DNA from: Microbacterium sp. KUDC0406
GTDB taxonomy: Bacteria > Actinomycetota > Actinomycetes > Actinomycetales > Microbacteriaceae
Reading direction: 5' to 3'
Assembly: GCF_021582875.1 (NCBI RefSeq)
Contig: NZ_CP091138.1
Location: forward strand, 124,001 to 188,000
Length of the DNA: 64,000 nucleotides
Part shown: positions 7,970-20,048 of the stretch, in pieces
Layout of the letters: each line of letters starts with the position of its first letter
Position numbering within the stretch: the stretch's first letter is position 1
Program-made: the position numbers and the translations under genes
Notes under the pieces: generated by a model
What the model was told of the DNA's origin: nothing
What the model saw: only the letters and a program-made list of their open reading frames with translations
The model's database searches: none

Positions 7970-9606
7970 ACAGACTGCGGAACCGCAGGCGCGAAGACGA
8001 TGAGACCGGATCGACCCTGGTCGCCGTGCTGATCGTCATGATCGTGCTGACGATCGGCGGCGTCGCGCTGAGCGCGATCATCGTCAACACCACCGGCTCG
8101 CTGGTGAACTCGAACGACCGGGCGAAGGCGCAGGCCGCCGTCGACGCCGGCATCGCCGCCCAGACCGCGCGGCTGGAGTCCGGCGAGCTGCCGTGCGCGG
8201 CGGCATCCGACCACGACCGGGTGGACGGCACCGGCACGCCCCGCTACGACTACACCGTGATCTGCGGCGGAGGAGTGGCGACGCTCACCGCGACCGCGAC
8301 GGTGGGCGATGCCGACGTCTCGCGCCAGGCGGTGTTCAGCGTCACCGGCGGCGCGAAGCCGCCGACCGCGGGCGGTCCCGGCCTGTTCTACACCTACGGC
8401 ATGGACACCCGCCTGAACTCGTACGTCTTCGATGAGATCCACAGCGAGGTGGGCATCGACGAGTTCACCGGGTCCGCCGGCGTGTTCGCGTCGCTCGGTG
8501 ACATCAAGTGCGGCGGCGGATCGGTCTTCCCCGGCGACATCTACACCAAGACCGGTGGCCTGCAGCTCGACACCGGCTGCCTGGTGAAGGGCAACGCGTA
8601 CATCGGCGGCAAGGCGAACGTGAACGGCGGCACCATCGAGGGCAGCCTGGTCGCCCCGATGGACACGAACCACAACATCGCCGGCGTCATCGGCAAGTCC
8701 GGCGGCGACGAGGGGAACGCCTTCCTCGGCGGAACCTTCACGCTCAACGCCGGTACGATCTACGGCAGCGTGACCGCGGCCGGAGCCGACAACACCACCC
8801 TCGGCAGCGGCACGATCCACGGCAACTTCCGGTACCGCGGCGGATACAGCACCTGGGGCACTCCCGCCACGACGATCGTCAAGGGCGGTCTGGTGAAGGA
8901 CTCCGCCCTGACCGCACCGACGCTCCCCGAGATCCCGGTCTGGCAGGACGTGTCGTTCACGCCGGTGAACTCGACCACCCCGCCGCAGGCCTGGGCCGAC
9001 GAGGGCTACAAGCTCGTCACCGTGACAGGGGCCGCGTGCGGCAAGTGGTCGGGCAACTCCGCCGACGTCACCTCGGTCGCGGGTGCTCTCAGCAGCAAGA
9101 CCGTCTTCGACATCCGGGGCTGCTCGGGGAACTTCGACACCAACTCCGGCGACGCGAACAAAGAGGTCAAGGTCAACCGTGACATCGCGGTCATCGCGAA
9201 CAAGTGGTTCCTCTCCGGCACGAAGTTCAAGAGCGCCGACGGCGACCCGCACACGATCTTCCTGATCACGCCGGACGGCAACCCCGCGGCCGCCGGCCCG
9301 CAGTGCACCTCGCCCGCCGCCGACTCGCAGCAGTTGAACGACTCCACAGTCGACCCGAAGATCGCGATCTACATCTACACGCCGTGCGGGATGAAGTTCA
9401 ACAGCGGGAGCGCCACCTTCCGGGGCCAGGTGTACGCCGGTGGGCTCTCGTTCGGCGGCGGCGTGAAGGTGGCGTTCGCGCCTCGGCACATCCCCGGCCA
9501 GGACTTCGGCGAGGACGTCGAGCCCTGGCCCGGCGGCGGAGGCGGCGGAGGCGCCGCCCTGATCTTCTCGCTGGTGTCCACCCGCGACGTTCCGGCGGGG
9601 CCATGA
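7960..9606 (+). CDS. Large PilX-like prepilin with beta-helix repeat body
   Basis: 548 residues, GTG at 7960 behind AGGAGG, overlapping the previous gene by 10 bases. The N-terminus has EDDETG followed by STLVAVLIVMIVLTIGGVAL: a prepilin-like helix that lacks Glu+5, as PilX/GspK-like subunits often do. The body from about residue 180 has glycine-rich short repeats (KGNAYIGGKANVNGG, GTIEGSL, GTIYGSV, GTIHGNF) like a bactofilin-type or pectate-lyase-type beta-helix. The tail has a seven-glycine run before ALIFSLVSTR. Probably a tip or adhesin-like minor component; the function is inferred. Confidence 0.75.
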   Translation: MLVNRLRNRRREDDETGSTLVAVLIVMIVLTIGGVALSAIIVNTTGSLVNSNDRAKAQAAVDAGIAAQTARLESGELPCAAASDHDRVDGTGTPRYDYTVICGGGVATLTATATVGDADVSRQAVFSVTGGAKPPTAGGPGLFYTYGMDTRLNSYVFDEIHSEVGIDEFTGSAGVFASLGDIKCGGGSVFPGDIYTKTGGLQLDTGCLVKGNAYIGGKANVNGGTIEGSLVAPMDTNHNIAGVIGKSGGDEGNAFLGGTFTLNAGTIYGSVTAAGADNTTLGSGTIHGNFRYRGGYSTWGTPATTIVKGGLVKDSALTAPTLPEIPVWQDVSFTPVNSTTPPQAWADEGYKLVTVTGAACGKWSGNSADVTSVAGALSSKTVFDIRGCSGNFDTNSGDANKEVKVNRDIAVIANKWFLSGTKFKSADGDPHTIFLITPDGNPAAAGPQCTSPAADSQQLNDSTVDPKIAIYIYTPCGMKFNSGSATFRGQVYAGGLSFGGGVKVAFAPRHIPGQDFGEDVEPWPGGGGGGGAALIFSLVSTRDVPAGP

Positions 9607-10514
9607 TGTCCGCGCAGACCCTGCTCGTCGTCGGCATCGCCTTCGCCGGCGTCTTCGGCCTGATCATCGGGTCGTTCCTGAACGTCGTCGCCTACCGCGT
9701 GCCGGCCGGCATCTCGCTGATGCGCCGCAGCCAGTGCCCGGCCTGCGACGCACCGGTGCGCCCGTGGCAGAACGTGCCGGTGCTGTCCTGGCTCGCGCTG
9801 CGCGGCAGATGCGCTCGCTGCGGCGAGCCGATCCCGGTGCGCTACCCGCTGCTCGAGCTCGGCACCGGGGCGCTGTTCGCACTCGTCACCTGGTGGTGGA
9901 CGGTCGCGGCGCATCCCGCCGCCGCTGCGCCGGCGTTCGCGCTGCCCGCCTCACTGGCCGACGGCTGGTTGTCGATCACGACCGCCGACTCCTGGACGGC
10001 CCCGCCGGCAGGCCTGGGGAGCGGCCTGCTGGCGGGGCTCTGGTTCGCCGCGACCGGACTCGTGCTCACCGTGATCGACCTGAGCACGCGACGGCTGCCG
10101 CGCAGCATCGTGCGCACCGCGCTGGTGGCGGTGACCGCGCTGCTCGCGCTGTCCTGCCTGCTGGGGACGGACTGGTGGGCACTCGTGCGGGCGGTGCTGG
10201 GAATGCTGCTGCTGTACCTCTTCTACGCGGTGCTGTGGCTGGCGAAGCCGGGCGGCATGGGCGGCGGCGATGTGCGGCTGGCGGCGCTCATCGGCCTCCT
10301 GCTCGGATGGTTCGGCTGGTGGCCGCTGCTGGTCGGCGGCTTCGCGGCGTTCGTGCTCGGCGGCGTGTACGGGATCTGCCTCATCCTGTTCGGCCGTGCG
10401 ACGCGACGCACCGCGGTGCCGTTCGGCCCGTGGATGATCGCCGGGGCCGCGCTCGGCGCCGTGTTCGGCACGGCGATCGGGAACGGGTATCTGAGTCTGT
10501 TCGGCATGGCATGA
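9603..10514 (+). CDS. pilD: Prepilin peptidase / N-methyltransferase (PilD)
   Basis: 303 residues, ATG overlapping the upstream stop (ATGA). It cuts prepilin leaders after glycine and methylates the new N-terminus at the cytoplasmic membrane. The N-terminal methylase region has the two zinc pairs CPAC (45-48) and CARC (70-73). The A24-type aspartates are in VIDLSTRRLP and GGGDVRLAA, and several membrane helices fill the C-terminal two thirds. It lies directly after the pilin genes and before pilM in the same operon. Confidence 0.92.
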   Translation: MMSAQTLLVVGIAFAGVFGLIIGSFLNVVAYRVPAGISLMRRSQCPACDAPVRPWQNVPVLSWLALRGRCARCGEPIPVRYPLLELGTGALFALVTWWWTVAAHPAAAAPAFALPASLADGWLSITTADSWTAPPAGLGSGLLAGLWFAATGLVLTVIDLSTRRLPRSIVRTALVAVTALLALSCLLGTDWWALVRAVLGMLLLYLFYAVLWLAKPGGMGGGDVRLAALIGLLLGWFGWWPLLVGGFAAFVLGGVYGICLILFGRATRRTAVPFGPWMIAGAALGAVFGTAIGNGYLSLFGMA

Positions 10515-10548
10515 GCGGGCTGCGGGAACGAGGGGAACAGGGGAGCTG

Positions 10549-11594
10549 ATGGCGAAGAGGGTCGTGTCGGTGGAGATCACCGAGGATGCGGTGCGCGCCG
10601 CCGAGGTCGAGCTGGGGCGCACGCCCGTGCTGCGCACCGCCGGTGAGGTGCGCCTGCCGGGCGGAGCGGCGAAGGACTCCGAGGTGATCGACCGCGACGC
10701 GGTGGCGGTCGCGATGCGGCAGCTCTGGACAGAGGGCCGGTTCACCGGCAAGAACGTCACGATCGGGGTCGCCAGCAGGCGCATCCTGGTCCGTGAGCAC
10801 AGCACGCCGCTGCGCAATGCCGTGCAGATCCGGCAGGCGCTGCCGTTCCAGGTGCAGGACCTGCTTCCGGTGCCGGTGGAGCAGGCGGTACTCGACTTCC
10901 ATCCCACAGCCGACGACGGGGAGCACGTGCACGGGATGCTCGTCGCCGCTGTCTCGGAGACCATCGAAGAGCTCATCGCCACCCTGGCACAGGCGAAGCT
11001 GCACACCGACGCCGTCGACCTCACCGCGTTCGGCCTCAGCCGGGTGCTCGGCGCGATCGCGCCGGCCGGGCGCACCGCGCTGCTGATCGACATCGGCGAG
11101 CACCTCACCCAGCTCGTCGTCGCCGTCGACGGCGTGCCGCGGTTCCTGCGCGTCATCCCGGTCGACATCGTGCCGGTGCGGACGGCGGATGTCGGTGCGC
11201 CGGGCCTCGTCGCCGCGGGCCAGTCCATCGGCGGTCCCGGTGAGGCGCCGCTGCGCCGGCACCGATCGCGGCAGGACGGGCCGGACGCCGGCGCCCCGGG
11301 TGCGGCGACCCTCACCCCGAGCAGCAGTCCGCCCTCGTCGATCTGGCGGGACGACTGCGCGACACGCTGTCGTTCTACCTCGGCAGGCCTGGTGCGACGC
11401 CGATCGACGTCGCCTGGGTGTCGGGGGCGGGCTCGCTGCACGAGCGGATGTGCAACGTGCTCGACCACATCGTCGGCGTCGAGGTCACCCCGCTCACGGC
11501 GCTGGCGGTGGTGCGCTCCAAGGCCGAGCTCGACCCCGGACTCGCCGCACGCCTGCTCCCCACCGTCGCCATCGCCCTGGAGGGCCACCGATGA
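10549..11594 (+). CDS. pilM: PilM-like pilus assembly ATPase (apparent frameshift)
   Basis: The first part (MAKRVVSVEITEDAVRAAEV ... QALPFQVQDLLPVP ... ALLIDIGEHLTQLVVAVDG) is the actin-like PilM fold. The end (EQQSALVDLAGRLRDTLSFY ... DVAWVSGAGSLHERM ... LDHIVGVEVTPL, stop at 11594) is read in another frame. One base is missing between about 11165 and 11310; two GGCGCC sites (11244 and 11290) lie in that interval. Repaired length is about 348 residues. PilM is the cytoplasmic partner that binds the N-terminus of PilN in the inner-membrane platform. The stop overlaps the pilN start (ATGA). Confidence 0.82.
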
Positions 11595-12237
11595 ACGTCA
11601 GAGCACCCCGCGGCCTGCAGCCGGCAGGCGCCCCCGCGTCAACCTGCTGCCGGCGTCCGAGCTCGAGCGACGCACGAACACCGCGACCGCGCGCCGCTGG
11701 GCGGGCATCGTACTGATCGCGGTCGCCGTCGTCGCCGCCCTCGTCGTCGGGCTGCAGGGCATGCATCTGCTGGCCTCGGCGCGCCTGGCGTCCGAGCAGA
11801 ACACGACCCAGCAGCTGACCATGCAGATGGCGCAGCTCGCCCCGGTCAGCCAGTCGCTGTCCGCCCGCTCGGCCATCGAGACGCAGCGCACCGAGGCGAT
11901 GTCGGGCGACCTCGCCTGGCGTCCGGTGCTGGACACGCTCGCCTCCGGCATCCCCGCCGGTTCCTCGATCACCGGCTATGCACTCACCGCCGGTCCCGCA
12001 CCGGCCGGAGATGATCCCGCCGCCACCCCGGGGGTGTCGGGAACAGTGACGCTGAGCAGCGCGACGCCCATCGACCTCGTATCCGCCACTGCGAAGCTGC
12101 GCACCCTCGAGCCGGTGATGAGCGTCGACGTTCAGGTGCTCACCCGCGACGAGGACGTCTTCACCTACACGGTGACGGTCGTCCTCGACCAGACCGTCTA
12201 CACCGGCGACTTCGCTCCAGAGAAGAAGGAGAAGTGA
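11591..12237 (+). CDS. pilN: PilN-like inner-membrane platform protein (apparent frameshift)
   Basis: Starts at ATG 11591 (MNVRAPRGLQPAG) and continues one frame over as RPRVNLLPASELERR, the conserved PilN motif that contacts PilM. One base is missing at about 11627-11633, on a GGCGCC site followed by a C run. One transmembrane helix follows (WAGIVLIAVAVVAALVVG), then a coiled region and a ferredoxin-like C-terminal domain ending in a basic tail. Repaired length is about 215 residues. The ATGA coupling to pilM and the downstream pilO-like gene support the call. Confidence 0.8.
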
Positions 12238-12238
12238 C

Positions 12239-12943
12239 ATGACGCGTCAGCTCATCAATCTCGTCGGCGGCCTTGTCGCGGTGCTCGTGCTCGTCGCCGG
12301 CGTGCTGCTGATCGGCCTGCCGATGTACTCCAATGCGCAGGCCACCGCGGCCGAGGCGGACCAGGTCGCCCTGGGGAACCAGACCCAGCAGACGATCATC
12401 GACGGCCTGCGTGCCCAGGAGAAGAAGTCCGACGAGCTCGACGCCGAGCTGGCGAAGCTGCGCCGGCAGATCGCGCCCGAGCCGCGTGCCGACGACATCG
12501 TGGCGCTGGCGATCGCCGCGGTCGGCGCACACCACGGCACTCTCGACAGCGTGACCGTCGCCGAGGCGGAGCCGTTCGCGGTGCGCGTCGCCGAGCAGGC
12601 CGACGGAGCGGCGGATGCCGCAGCTCCGCAGGACGGCGATCAGCAGGCGCAGGACGGCGATCAGACCGGGCAGGACGGCGATCAGACCGCCCAGGGCGCC
12701 GCCGAGCCGGCATCCGCTTCGACCGCCGCACCGGCAGACGCGGCGGCCGCGGGCGACGACACCCGGCAGCAGGTACCCGTCACGCTCGTGATCACGGCGG
12801 AGAGCGTCGTCGACGCGACCTCCATCGTCGACGCCCTGCGCGCCGGTCCCCGGGTGGTCGCCGTGACCGACGCCGCGACGACCACCGACGACCAGGGCGT
12901 GCACCTGACGGTGACCGCGCTGGTCTTCGTCAACAAGTCCTGA
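12239..12943 (+). CDS. pilO: PilO-like inner-membrane platform protein
   Basis: 234 residues, ATG 2 bases after the pilN stop region. It has one N-terminal transmembrane helix (about 7-30), a coiled coil (AQEKKSDELDAELAKLRRQ), and a C-terminal alpha/beta domain. The middle carries an acidic low-complexity insert with QDGDQ three times, encoded by a 21-bp tandem repeat at 12629-12685. Family members pair with PilN to link the cytoplasmic motor to the pilus. Identification rests on size, topology and position more than on strong motifs. Confidence 0.72.
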   Translation: MTRQLINLVGGLVAVLVLVAGVLLIGLPMYSNAQATAAEADQVALGNQTQQTIIDGLRAQEKKSDELDAELAKLRRQIAPEPRADDIVALAIAAVGAHHGTLDSVTVAEAEPFAVRVAEQADGAADAAAPQDGDQQAQDGDQTGQDGDQTAQGAAEPASASTAAPADAAAAGDDTRQQVPVTLVITAESVVDATSIVDALRAGPRVVAVTDAATTTDDQGVHLTVTALVFVNKS

Positions 12944-12977
12944 TCGGCACGCCCCGCGCAGCCGACAGCATCCGACC

Positions 12978-13322
12978 ATGAGCACACCTTCACGTCGGGT
13001 CACCGCCAGGAGTGTGCTGGTCGTGGCCTGCGTCGGCCTGATGGCCTTCGGACCGGCTCTCGCGCTCGCCGGCCCCAGGCCCGCGATGCTCGGCTGGCAG
13101 ATGTACTCCGCCCAGCCGGGGTCGCCGATCATCGAGATCGTCACTGTCGACGGCGGGAGCCGCCTGCTCTCGCTCTCCGACCTCGTCCCGCGCTGGCGAC
13201 CGGAGATCGACTACGCCGCACGGGTCCCCCAGCAGCTCTGCGCCTCGGATCCCGGTATCGCGCGCGTCGAGATGCGGCGGGACACTCCGAGGATGGACGT
13301 GCGGGTGACATGCGAACGCTAG
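12978..13322 (+). CDS. Hypothetical secreted or membrane-anchored protein
   Basis: 114 residues with a hydrophobic N-terminus (VLVVACVGLMAFGPALALA) that could be a signal peptide or single anchor. The rest is a compact domain with WQMYSAQPGSPIIEIVTVDG and two cysteines. No family is recognised. It overlaps the following HTTM-like gene by 13 bases, so the pair is probably translated together. Confidence 0.65.
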   Translation: MSTPSRRVTARSVLVVACVGLMAFGPALALAGPRPAMLGWQMYSAQPGSPIIEIVTVDGGSRLLSLSDLVPRWRPEIDYAARVPQQLCASDPGIARVEMRRDTPRMDVRVTCER

Positions 13323-14124
13323 TCGCGGCCACCATGGACGCACGACCGCTGGCCGCGGCCCGCATGCTTGTCGCGCTGGCATCGGTGGCGATGCTGGTGG
13401 AGCGGCACGAGCGGCTTCGCGCCGGCCTTGCCGAAGGTGCCCTCGCCTTTCCCGCGTTCGCGTGGATGCCTCCCCTCACTCTGCCGGGTCTCATCGCGCT
13501 GACCGCGATCGGCACCGTCGCCACGATCGCGCTTCTCCTGGGAGTGCGCACAAGGCTCTCCGCCCTCTGCATCGCGCTGGTCGCTGCGGCATCCACGCTG
13601 ATCGACCTGCAGACGTACAGCAACCACAGCATGCTGCTGATCTCGATGTGTCTGATCCTCGCGGTCAGCGGCGCCGGGGAGGCATGGACGCACCGGAACC
13701 CGAGGGGGACCGCACGGGTGCCGTTCTACCCCTCGTTCCTGATGATGGTGCTCATCACGACGCTCTACTTCTGGACCGCGGTGTCCAAGCTCAACCCGCA
13801 GTACCTCGCCGGAGAGGTGATCTCCTCTGGATGCGTGAGGGGATGCCGGACCTCGCGCCCGGTGTCGCTCGTGCGGCGGCCGCGGCGAGCATCGCCGCCG
13901 AGCTCTTCCTGGCCTTCGCGCTGTGGCACCGGCGGACCAGGCCCACGGCGTTCGTCGTCGGGGCGATCCTGCACCTGGGGATCATCGTCCTGCTGCAGGG
14001 GTCGGACGAGCTCGTGCCGTTCGCGCTGCTGATGGCCGCCGGCTACGTGCAGTTCGCGCACCTCTCGATGCGGGCCGGCTACTGCTTGCCGAGCTGGTCG
14101 TACATGCCGAAGATCGGCATGTAG
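13310..14124 (+). CDS. HTTM/vitamin-K-carboxylase-like membrane protein (apparent frameshift)
   Basis: A multi-pass membrane protein. The first frame gives MLVALASVAMLVERHE, YSNHSMLLISMCLILAVSG and LYFWTAVSKLNPQYLAGEVI, as in the HTTM/DoxX-like family. The rest (LWMREGMPDLAPGVARAA ... GAILHLGIIVLLQGSDELV) lies in another frame, so one base is missing near 13830, probably a C in TCCCTC. Repaired length is about 271 residues. Its 3' end overlaps the convergent pilC gene by 46 bases, which is unusual. Substrate and role are unknown; it is not a pilus component by sequence. Confidence 0.68.
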
Positions 14125-15305
14125 AGCGCGACCACCATGCCGCCGATGATCACGCCCAGCAGGGTGATGAGAATCGGCTCGATCGTCGAGGTCAGCTGCT
14201 CGCTGGCCGTCTTGACCTCGGCCTCGTAGAAGTCCGCGATGCTCTCGAGCATGTCGGGCAGCGTGCCCGCCTCCTCGCCGACGGACACCATCTGCGCCAC
14301 CAGGGGCGGGAACACGGCGGCATCCTCCAGGGGCCGCGAGAACGAACGGCCCTGGCTGATCGAGGTCGACACATCGACCAGCGCGAGCTCGATCGCGCGG
14401 TTGTTCGCCGCCTTGCCGACGATCTCCAGCGCCTGCAGCAGCGGCACGCCGGCCTGCAGCATCATGGACAGGTTGCGCGCGAACCGCGCGACGGCGATCT
14501 TGGTGATCAGCGTTCCGAACACCGGCAGCCTGAGCTTGATCGGGTCGACGACGCCGCGGAACCGGTCGGTGTCCTTCACCCGTCGGTACCAGACGGTGCC
14601 GACGATGATCAGGACGGCCATCAGCGGCAGGATCCAGGTCATGTTGGCCGACAGCGAGACGAGGATCTGGGTGGGCAGCGGCAGCTCTCCGCCCATGCTC
14701 TCGAACATGTTCTGGAAGATCGGAACGATGAAGGTCAGCATCGCCGTGACACCGAGCACGGCGATGATCAGCACGATGATCGGATACGTCAGCGCGGACT
14801 TGATCTTCTGCTGCAGGTCGACGTCGGAGCGGTAGCTCGTGGCCACCGACTTCAGCGCGCCGCCCAGGAATCCGCCGGTCTCGCCGACGCGCACCAGGCT
14901 GATCATCAGCGGCGGGAACACCGCGGGATGCGCGCTGAGCGCAGCCGAGAAGGCCTTGCCGCCCTCGATGTCGCTGTGCACGGCGGTGAGCGCCGAGACG
15001 AGCTTCTTGTTCTCGGTCTGGTCGATCAGCACGGACAGCGCGCGCAGCAGCGGCAGGCCGGCATCGATCAGGCCGGCGAGCTGCTTGGTGAGCACCGCGA
15101 GGTCGTCGAGCGTGACGCGCTTCTCGAACCAGGGGATCTCCTGGTTGAGGCCGGTCTTCGACACCGGCACCACCTCGAGCGGCAGCAGACCCTGCGCGCG
15201 CAGCTTGCCGACGACGGCGTTCTCGCTCGCCGCCTCCATCGACCCCTTGACGATCGCGCCGCCGCCGGAGCCGACCGCACGGTACGAGTACTCCTCGACG
15301 GGCAT
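14079..15305 (-). CDS. pilC: Type IV pilus platform protein PilC
   Basis: 408 residues from ATG 15305 (MPVEEYSYRAV); a longer upstream frame is not needed. It has two homologous GspF domains (about 75-195 and 275-400), each with the PilC pattern: LAVLTKQLAGLIDAGLPLLR then ALSVL, and VARFARNLSMMLQAGVPLLQ then ALEIV. Three membrane segments are visible. PilC couples the PilB and PilT ATPases to pilus extension and retraction in the cytoplasmic membrane. It starts 1 base after the pilT stop. Confidence 0.93.
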   Translation of the reverse strand: MPVEEYSYRAVGSGGGAIVKGSMEAASENAVVGKLRAQGLLPLEVVPVSKTGLNQEIPWFEKRVTLDDLAVLTKQLAGLIDAGLPLLRALSVLIDQTENKKLVSALTAVHSDIEGGKAFSAALSAHPAVFPPLMISLVRVGETGGFLGGALKSVATSYRSDVDLQQKIKSALTYPIIVLIIAVLGVTAMLTFIVPIFQNMFESMGGELPLPTQILVSLSANMTWILPLMAVLIIVGTVWYRRVKDTDRFRGVVDPIKLRLPVFGTLITKIAVARFARNLSMMLQAGVPLLQALEIVGKAANNRAIELALVDVSTSISQGRSFSRPLEDAAVFPPLVAQMVSVGEEAGTLPDMLESIADFYEAEVKTASEQLTSTIEPILITLLGVIIGGMVVALYMPIFGMYDQLGKQ

Positions 15306-15306
15306 G

Positions 15307-18221
<2,915 letters not shown>

Positions 18222-18413
18222 GGCTGTCTCCTCCCAGGACGCCCCGGGACGTCGGGCCGCCCGGGGCAGTTCCACGGCGCGGACTCCAGGGGGCGCGCAC
18301 CGCTGTCAGGATGCTATCGACACGAGCGCGCGACGACCTCAGGAACGGCCCAACTTCTCCCAGGCGGGAGGGAAGTTCCGGAGAGCCAGTCGGGCAGACG
18401 GTATCGTCGTGGC

Positions 18414-20048
18414 GTGACGTTCCTCGCGGCGGATCCGGCCTCCGCCCTGCAGCGCGTGCGCGATCGCGCCGTGCTTCTGAACCAGGTGATGGTGGGCGGC
18501 GTCGTGGTGCTCGCCACCTTCCTCGCGCTCGGGATCGGCACGGTGCTGCACGTCATGCCGCTGATGATGGGCCTGCTGCTCATCTTCCTGGCCACGGGCA
18601 CCGCCTTCGTGGTCCCGTGGGAGCGGGGCCCGGTGGGGCTGATGCTGCTGCTGCCGCTGGTGGACATCTTCGCCATCATGCTGCTGTGCGCGGCTGCGCC
18701 GGCATCCGGTTTCCCGCTGCTGTGGACGTTCCCCGCGATGTGGGTCGGCTCGTCCCTCGGCGCCCTGGGCGTCGTCGCCGGCACGACGGTGATCACGGCA
18801 GCGTACTGGGGTGCCGTCGTGCTGAACTACGAGCAGCCGGTGACTCCGACGCTTGCGGTGCTGCCGGTGGTCATCGCCGGTCTGGCGACGATCGCCTCCG
18901 TCGCCTCGTGGCGCTCCGGAGCGCAGCGCGTCGTGCTGGAGAAGCAGTCCAGGGAGCTGCGCCGCGCCGTCGAGCGGGCCCGGCGCCAGGAGGACCTCGT
19001 CACCGAGGTGCTCGACGCCGTGGACTTCGGTGTCGTCCGCCTGACCTCGGACGGGGAGCAGGTGGTCACCAACGACGCGATCGGCAGGCTGCGGCTCACG
19101 CCCGGCGCAGGCGATCCGACGACCGCGTACGCCGAGGACGGCATCACCGTCCTCGATCCGGACGAGCTGCCGCTCGCCCGCGCGCGCAGGGGCGAGGAGG
19201 CCGACAGCACTCTCGTGTGGTTCGGCGAGCCCGGTGATCCGGCGCGCAGGGCGCTGCGCTTCACCTGCCGGCGGGTGACGGAGGCCGATCTCGCGCACGG
19301 CGGGATGATCGTCGTCGCACAGGACATCACCGCCGAGGAGCTGGCGCTGCGCGCGCGGGAGGACCTCATCGCCTCCGTCTCGCACGAGCTGCGCACCCCG
19401 CTGACCTCGATCACCGGCTACGTCGATCTCGTGCTGGAGGACGACCGGCTGCCGTCCCCGGTGCGCCGCAGCCTCGAGGTGGTGGAGCGCAACGCCGCGC
19501 GGCTGCTGACGATCGTGTCGGACCTGCTCGCGGCGTCGTCGATGTCGCACATGGGCGTGGCGTTCTCGCTGGAGCCCGAGGACACCGACCTGATCGCGCT
19601 CGTGGAGGCCTCGGTCGAGGCGTTCCAGCTGCCCGCGGCGGAACGGGGCATGATGATCGAGACGGCGGCGCCGCATCCGGTGCGCGCGTACGTCGACCCG
19701 CACCGGATCCGCCAGGTGGTGGACAACCTCGTCTCGAACGCCGTCAAGTACGGCGACATCGGCGGGCACGTGCGGATCGATGTGCTGCGGGAGGAGGACC
19801 GCGTGGCGGTGGTGGTCGGCGACGACGGTCCGGGCGTCCCCGAGGCCGAGGTGCCCCGTCTTTTCGACCGCTTCTTCCGCTCCGCCCTGGTGCGCCAGTC
19901 CGTGACGCACGGCAGTGGTCTCGGCCTGGCGATCAGCCGTGACATCGTCCGCGCGCACGGCGGCGAGCTGACCGTTCGCACTCGGCCCGGTGAGGGGGCG
20001 GAGTTCACCGTCCAGCTTCCGTTCCTGCAGATCCGAGAGGAGGCATGA
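18414..20048 (+). CDS. Membrane-bound sensor histidine kinase
   Basis: 544 residues, GTG start at 18414. About six membrane helices occupy residues 20-170, then a linker and PAS-like domain (TEVLDAVDFGVVRLTSDG), the H-box SVSHELRTPLTSITGY (His near 325), N-box RQVVDNLVSNAVKYGD, and G-boxes GDDGPGVPEAE and GSGLGLAISR. It phosphorylates a response regulator in answer to an unknown signal. The next gene overlaps by ATGA and the OmpR-type regulator follows convergently. No Cache or other extracellular domain is visible, so sensing within the membrane is likely. Confidence 0.9.
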   Translation: MTFLAADPASALQRVRDRAVLLNQVMVGGVVVLATFLALGIGTVLHVMPLMMGLLLIFLATGTAFVVPWERGPVGLMLLLPLVDIFAIMLLCAAAPASGFPLLWTFPAMWVGSSLGALGVVAGTTVITAAYWGAVVLNYEQPVTPTLAVLPVVIAGLATIASVASWRSGAQRVVLEKQSRELRRAVERARRQEDLVTEVLDAVDFGVVRLTSDGEQVVTNDAIGRLRLTPGAGDPTTAYAEDGITVLDPDELPLARARRGEEADSTLVWFGEPGDPARRALRFTCRRVTEADLAHGGMIVVAQDITAEELALRAREDLIASVSHELRTPLTSITGYVDLVLEDDRLPSPVRRSLEVVERNAARLLTIVSDLLAASSMSHMGVAFSLEPEDTDLIALVEASVEAFQLPAAERGMMIETAAPHPVRAYVDPHRIRQVVDNLVSNAVKYGDIGGHVRIDVLREEDRVAVVVGDDGPGVPEAEVPRLFDRFFRSALVRQSVTHGSGLGLAISRDIVRAHGGELTVRTRPGEGAEFTVQLPFLQIREEA

